Shown here: piece after piece, positions 4,615-5,757 of the stretch | Position numbering within the stretch: the stretch's first letter is position 1 | Layout: the number at the start of each line of letters is the position of its first letter | Source of the DNA: Flavobacteriaceae bacterium | GTDB lineage: Bacteria > Bacteroidota > Bacteroidia > Flavobacteriales > Flavobacteriaceae | Assembly (NCBI GenBank): GCA_949507465.1 | Contig: CATEMS010000028.1 | Location: 1-5,757 of the forward strand | Reading direction: 5' to 3' | DNA length: 5,757 nucleotides | The notes under the pieces: model-generated | The model's input: only the letters and a program-made list of their open reading frames with translations | Told to the model about the DNA's origin: nothing | Database searches by the model: none | Program-made: the position numbers and the translations under genes

Positions 4615-5517
4615 ATGAAATGGCAACAGGCATTAAAAGATTACCAGAGCTATTTGAGAATTGAAAGAGGACTTTCTGAAAACTCAATCCATAATTACAC
4701 CTTAGATATTAAAAAATTGATCCTTTGGCTCGATCAATCAGATATTCAAATCACTCCCATCGCAATAAATCCAGAGGTCATTCAAGAATTTATTTACACC
4801 CTTGCCAAAGAAGTGAATCCCAGATCTCAAAGTAGAATCATCTCTGGTTTAAGAGGTTTTTTCAATTACCTTATCTTCGAAAATTATAGGCAAACAAACC
4901 CCTTACAGCTAATAGAAAGTCCAAAGATTGGTAGAAAACTCCCTGACACGCTTGCCATTGAGGAGATAGACCAACTCATTAAAACCATTGACCTTACTAC
5001 CCCACAAGGAGAACGCAACAGGGCAATGCTTGAGACCCTTTACGGATGTGGCTTGAGGGTAAGTGAATTAACCTCACTGAAAATTTCAGATTTATTCTTT
5101 AAAGAGGGTTTTATAAAAATTACGGGGAAGGGAGACAAGCAACGTTTTGTTCCTATTGGAGATGCTACTATAAAATATATAGAGGTATATCGCAAAGAGG
5201 TTCGGGTACATCAAAAAATAGCCCCCAAGGCTCAAGACACTTTGTTTTTAAATAGAAGGGGGAATCAACTCACAAGGGCTATGATATTTACAATCATAAA
5301 ACAATTGGCAGTGAAAGCAGGTATAGATAAAGTAATAAGCCCACACACCTTTAGACACTCCTTTGCCACACATTTATTAGAAAATGGAGCAGATCTTAGA
5401 GCCATACAACAAATGCTTGGCCACCAAAGCATCACTACAACAGAAATTTACACCCACATAGAGACTTCTTTTTTGAAACAGACTATTGATACCTATCATC
5501 CAAGAAAAGACCACTAA
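4615..5517 (+). CDS. xerD: Site-specific tyrosine recombinase XerD
   Basis: The protein is 300 residues, the normal length for XerC/XerD. Residues about 1-95 form the SAM-like core-binding domain (YLRIERGLSENSIHNYTLDI...). Residues about 108-295 form the catalytic domain with the full set of active-site residues: R148 in LRVSELTSL, K172 in TGKGDKQR, H244 and R247 in SPHTFRHSFATHLLENGA, H270 in MLGHQSITTTEIYTH, and the nucleophile Y279. With XerC it should resolve chromosome dimers at dif, although many Bacteroidota use this protein and further Xer paralogues. XerD is preferred over XerC or an integrase because of its length, the ENGADLRAIQQMLGHQSI wording and the housekeeping context, but XerC-type naming cannot be excluded. 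The start at 4615 gives the family's usual N-terminus. Upstream is A-rich with no strong Shine-Dalgarno. It is divergent from the PorT-like gene (105 bp between starts) and ends 9 bp from the convergent gene at the right edge. Confidence 0.95.
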   Translation: MKWQQALKDYQSYLRIERGLSENSIHNYTLDIKKLILWLDQSDIQITPIAINPEVIQEFIYTLAKEVNPRSQSRIISGLRGFFNYLIFENYRQTNPLQLIESPKIGRKLPDTLAIEEIDQLIKTIDLTTPQGERNRAMLETLYGCGLRVSELTSLKISDLFFKEGFIKITGKGDKQRFVPIGDATIKYIEVYRKEVRVHQKIAPKAQDTLFLNRRGNQLTRAMIFTIIKQLAVKAGIDKVISPHTFRHSFATHLLENGADLRAIQQMLGHQSITTTEIYTHIETSFLKQTIDTYHPRKDH

Positions 5518-5526
5518 TAGGTTACA

Positions 5527-5757
5527 TCATTCTACGGGAGGATGTCCATGGATATTCTCATAAATTTCATCAAAATTCTCTCTCAAATAACTACGGAGTT
5601 TTAATCGATAATCATTTTTAAGCCAACTAATAAAATTATGAGTGCTTTTACTGATGCATTTTGAATACCGCTCTATTCTAAAATCTATATCATCACCCAA
5701 TTTTTTTGCTAACAGTAAAGCGTCATACACATCTTCACTGTTTTGAGAGCATATCAA
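5527..5757 (-). CDS. Unrecognised protein, C-terminal part (cut by window edge)
   Basis: The frame is open to the last base of the window. The only start-like codon there is a TTG at the very edge, so the gene most likely begins outside and at least 76 C-terminal residues are seen. The visible part is charged and helical (YDALLLAKKLGDDIDFRIERYSK, then FISWLKNDYRLKLRSYLRENFDEIYENI), soluble-looking, and ends in HGHPPVE. I recognise no family. It converges on xerD with 9 bp between the stop codons and no terminator hairpin in the gap. The absence of stops over 76 codons, together with the lack of a competing gene in other frames, supports a real gene, but the evidence is modest. Confidence 0.6.
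   Translation of the reverse strand: MICSQNSEDVYDALLLAKKLGDDIDFRIERYSKCISKSTHNFISWLKNDYRLKLRSYLRENFDEIYENIHGHPPVE

Noticed and set aside
4615..5517. Tyrosine recombinase as a sign of an integrated element or phase-variable invertible promoter
   Set aside because: Its length and motifs fit housekeeping XerD, and I found no att-like direct repeats, tRNA gene, paired inverted repeats or other mobile-element genes in the window.

Overview
The window is AT-rich and looks like ordinary chromosome from a member of Bacteroidota, most likely Flavobacteriaceae. The evidence is the set of protein families (a large BNR/sortilin-like repeat protein, PorT-type outer-membrane barrels, a flavobacterial 140-residue orphan), start codons preceded by A-rich sequence rather than a strong Shine-Dalgarno, and repeated matches to the Bacteroidota -7 promoter element TAnnTTTG at sensible distances from starts.

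Layout. Positions 1-1074 (+) hold the C-terminal part of a secreted BNR/VPS10-type repeat protein, closed by a strong intrinsic terminator (1093-1131). A 140-residue conserved orphan follows (1218-1640, +). It overlaps tail-to-tail by 8 bp with a DUF2461 (TIGR02453) protein (1633-2310, -). From the short divergent region 2311-2382 a four-helix membrane protein is read (2383-2826, +), which carries two small internal tandem duplications. Next come three minus-strand genes: aroQ, type II 3-dehydroquinate dehydratase (2874-3290), a small beta-barrel protein (3364-3900) and a PorT-like beta-barrel protein (3970-4509). Each has its own promoter-like -7 element. Divergent from them is xerD (4615-5517, +), a full-length tyrosine recombinase with all catalytic residues. 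The right edge holds the C-terminal part of an unrecognised minus-strand protein (5527-5757).

The genes do not form one pathway. aroQ (shikimate pathway) and xerD (chromosome dimer resolution) are housekeeping genes, and the rest are envelope proteins or conserved unknowns. I see no mobile element, CRISPR array, RNA gene or defence system, and no evidence of a novel multigene system. The points most worth checking are: the corrected start sites of three genes, all supported by promoter position; a probable leaderless or near-leaderless aroQ transcript; the in-frame 24-bp duplication in the membrane protein; and the uncharacterised 140-residue family.
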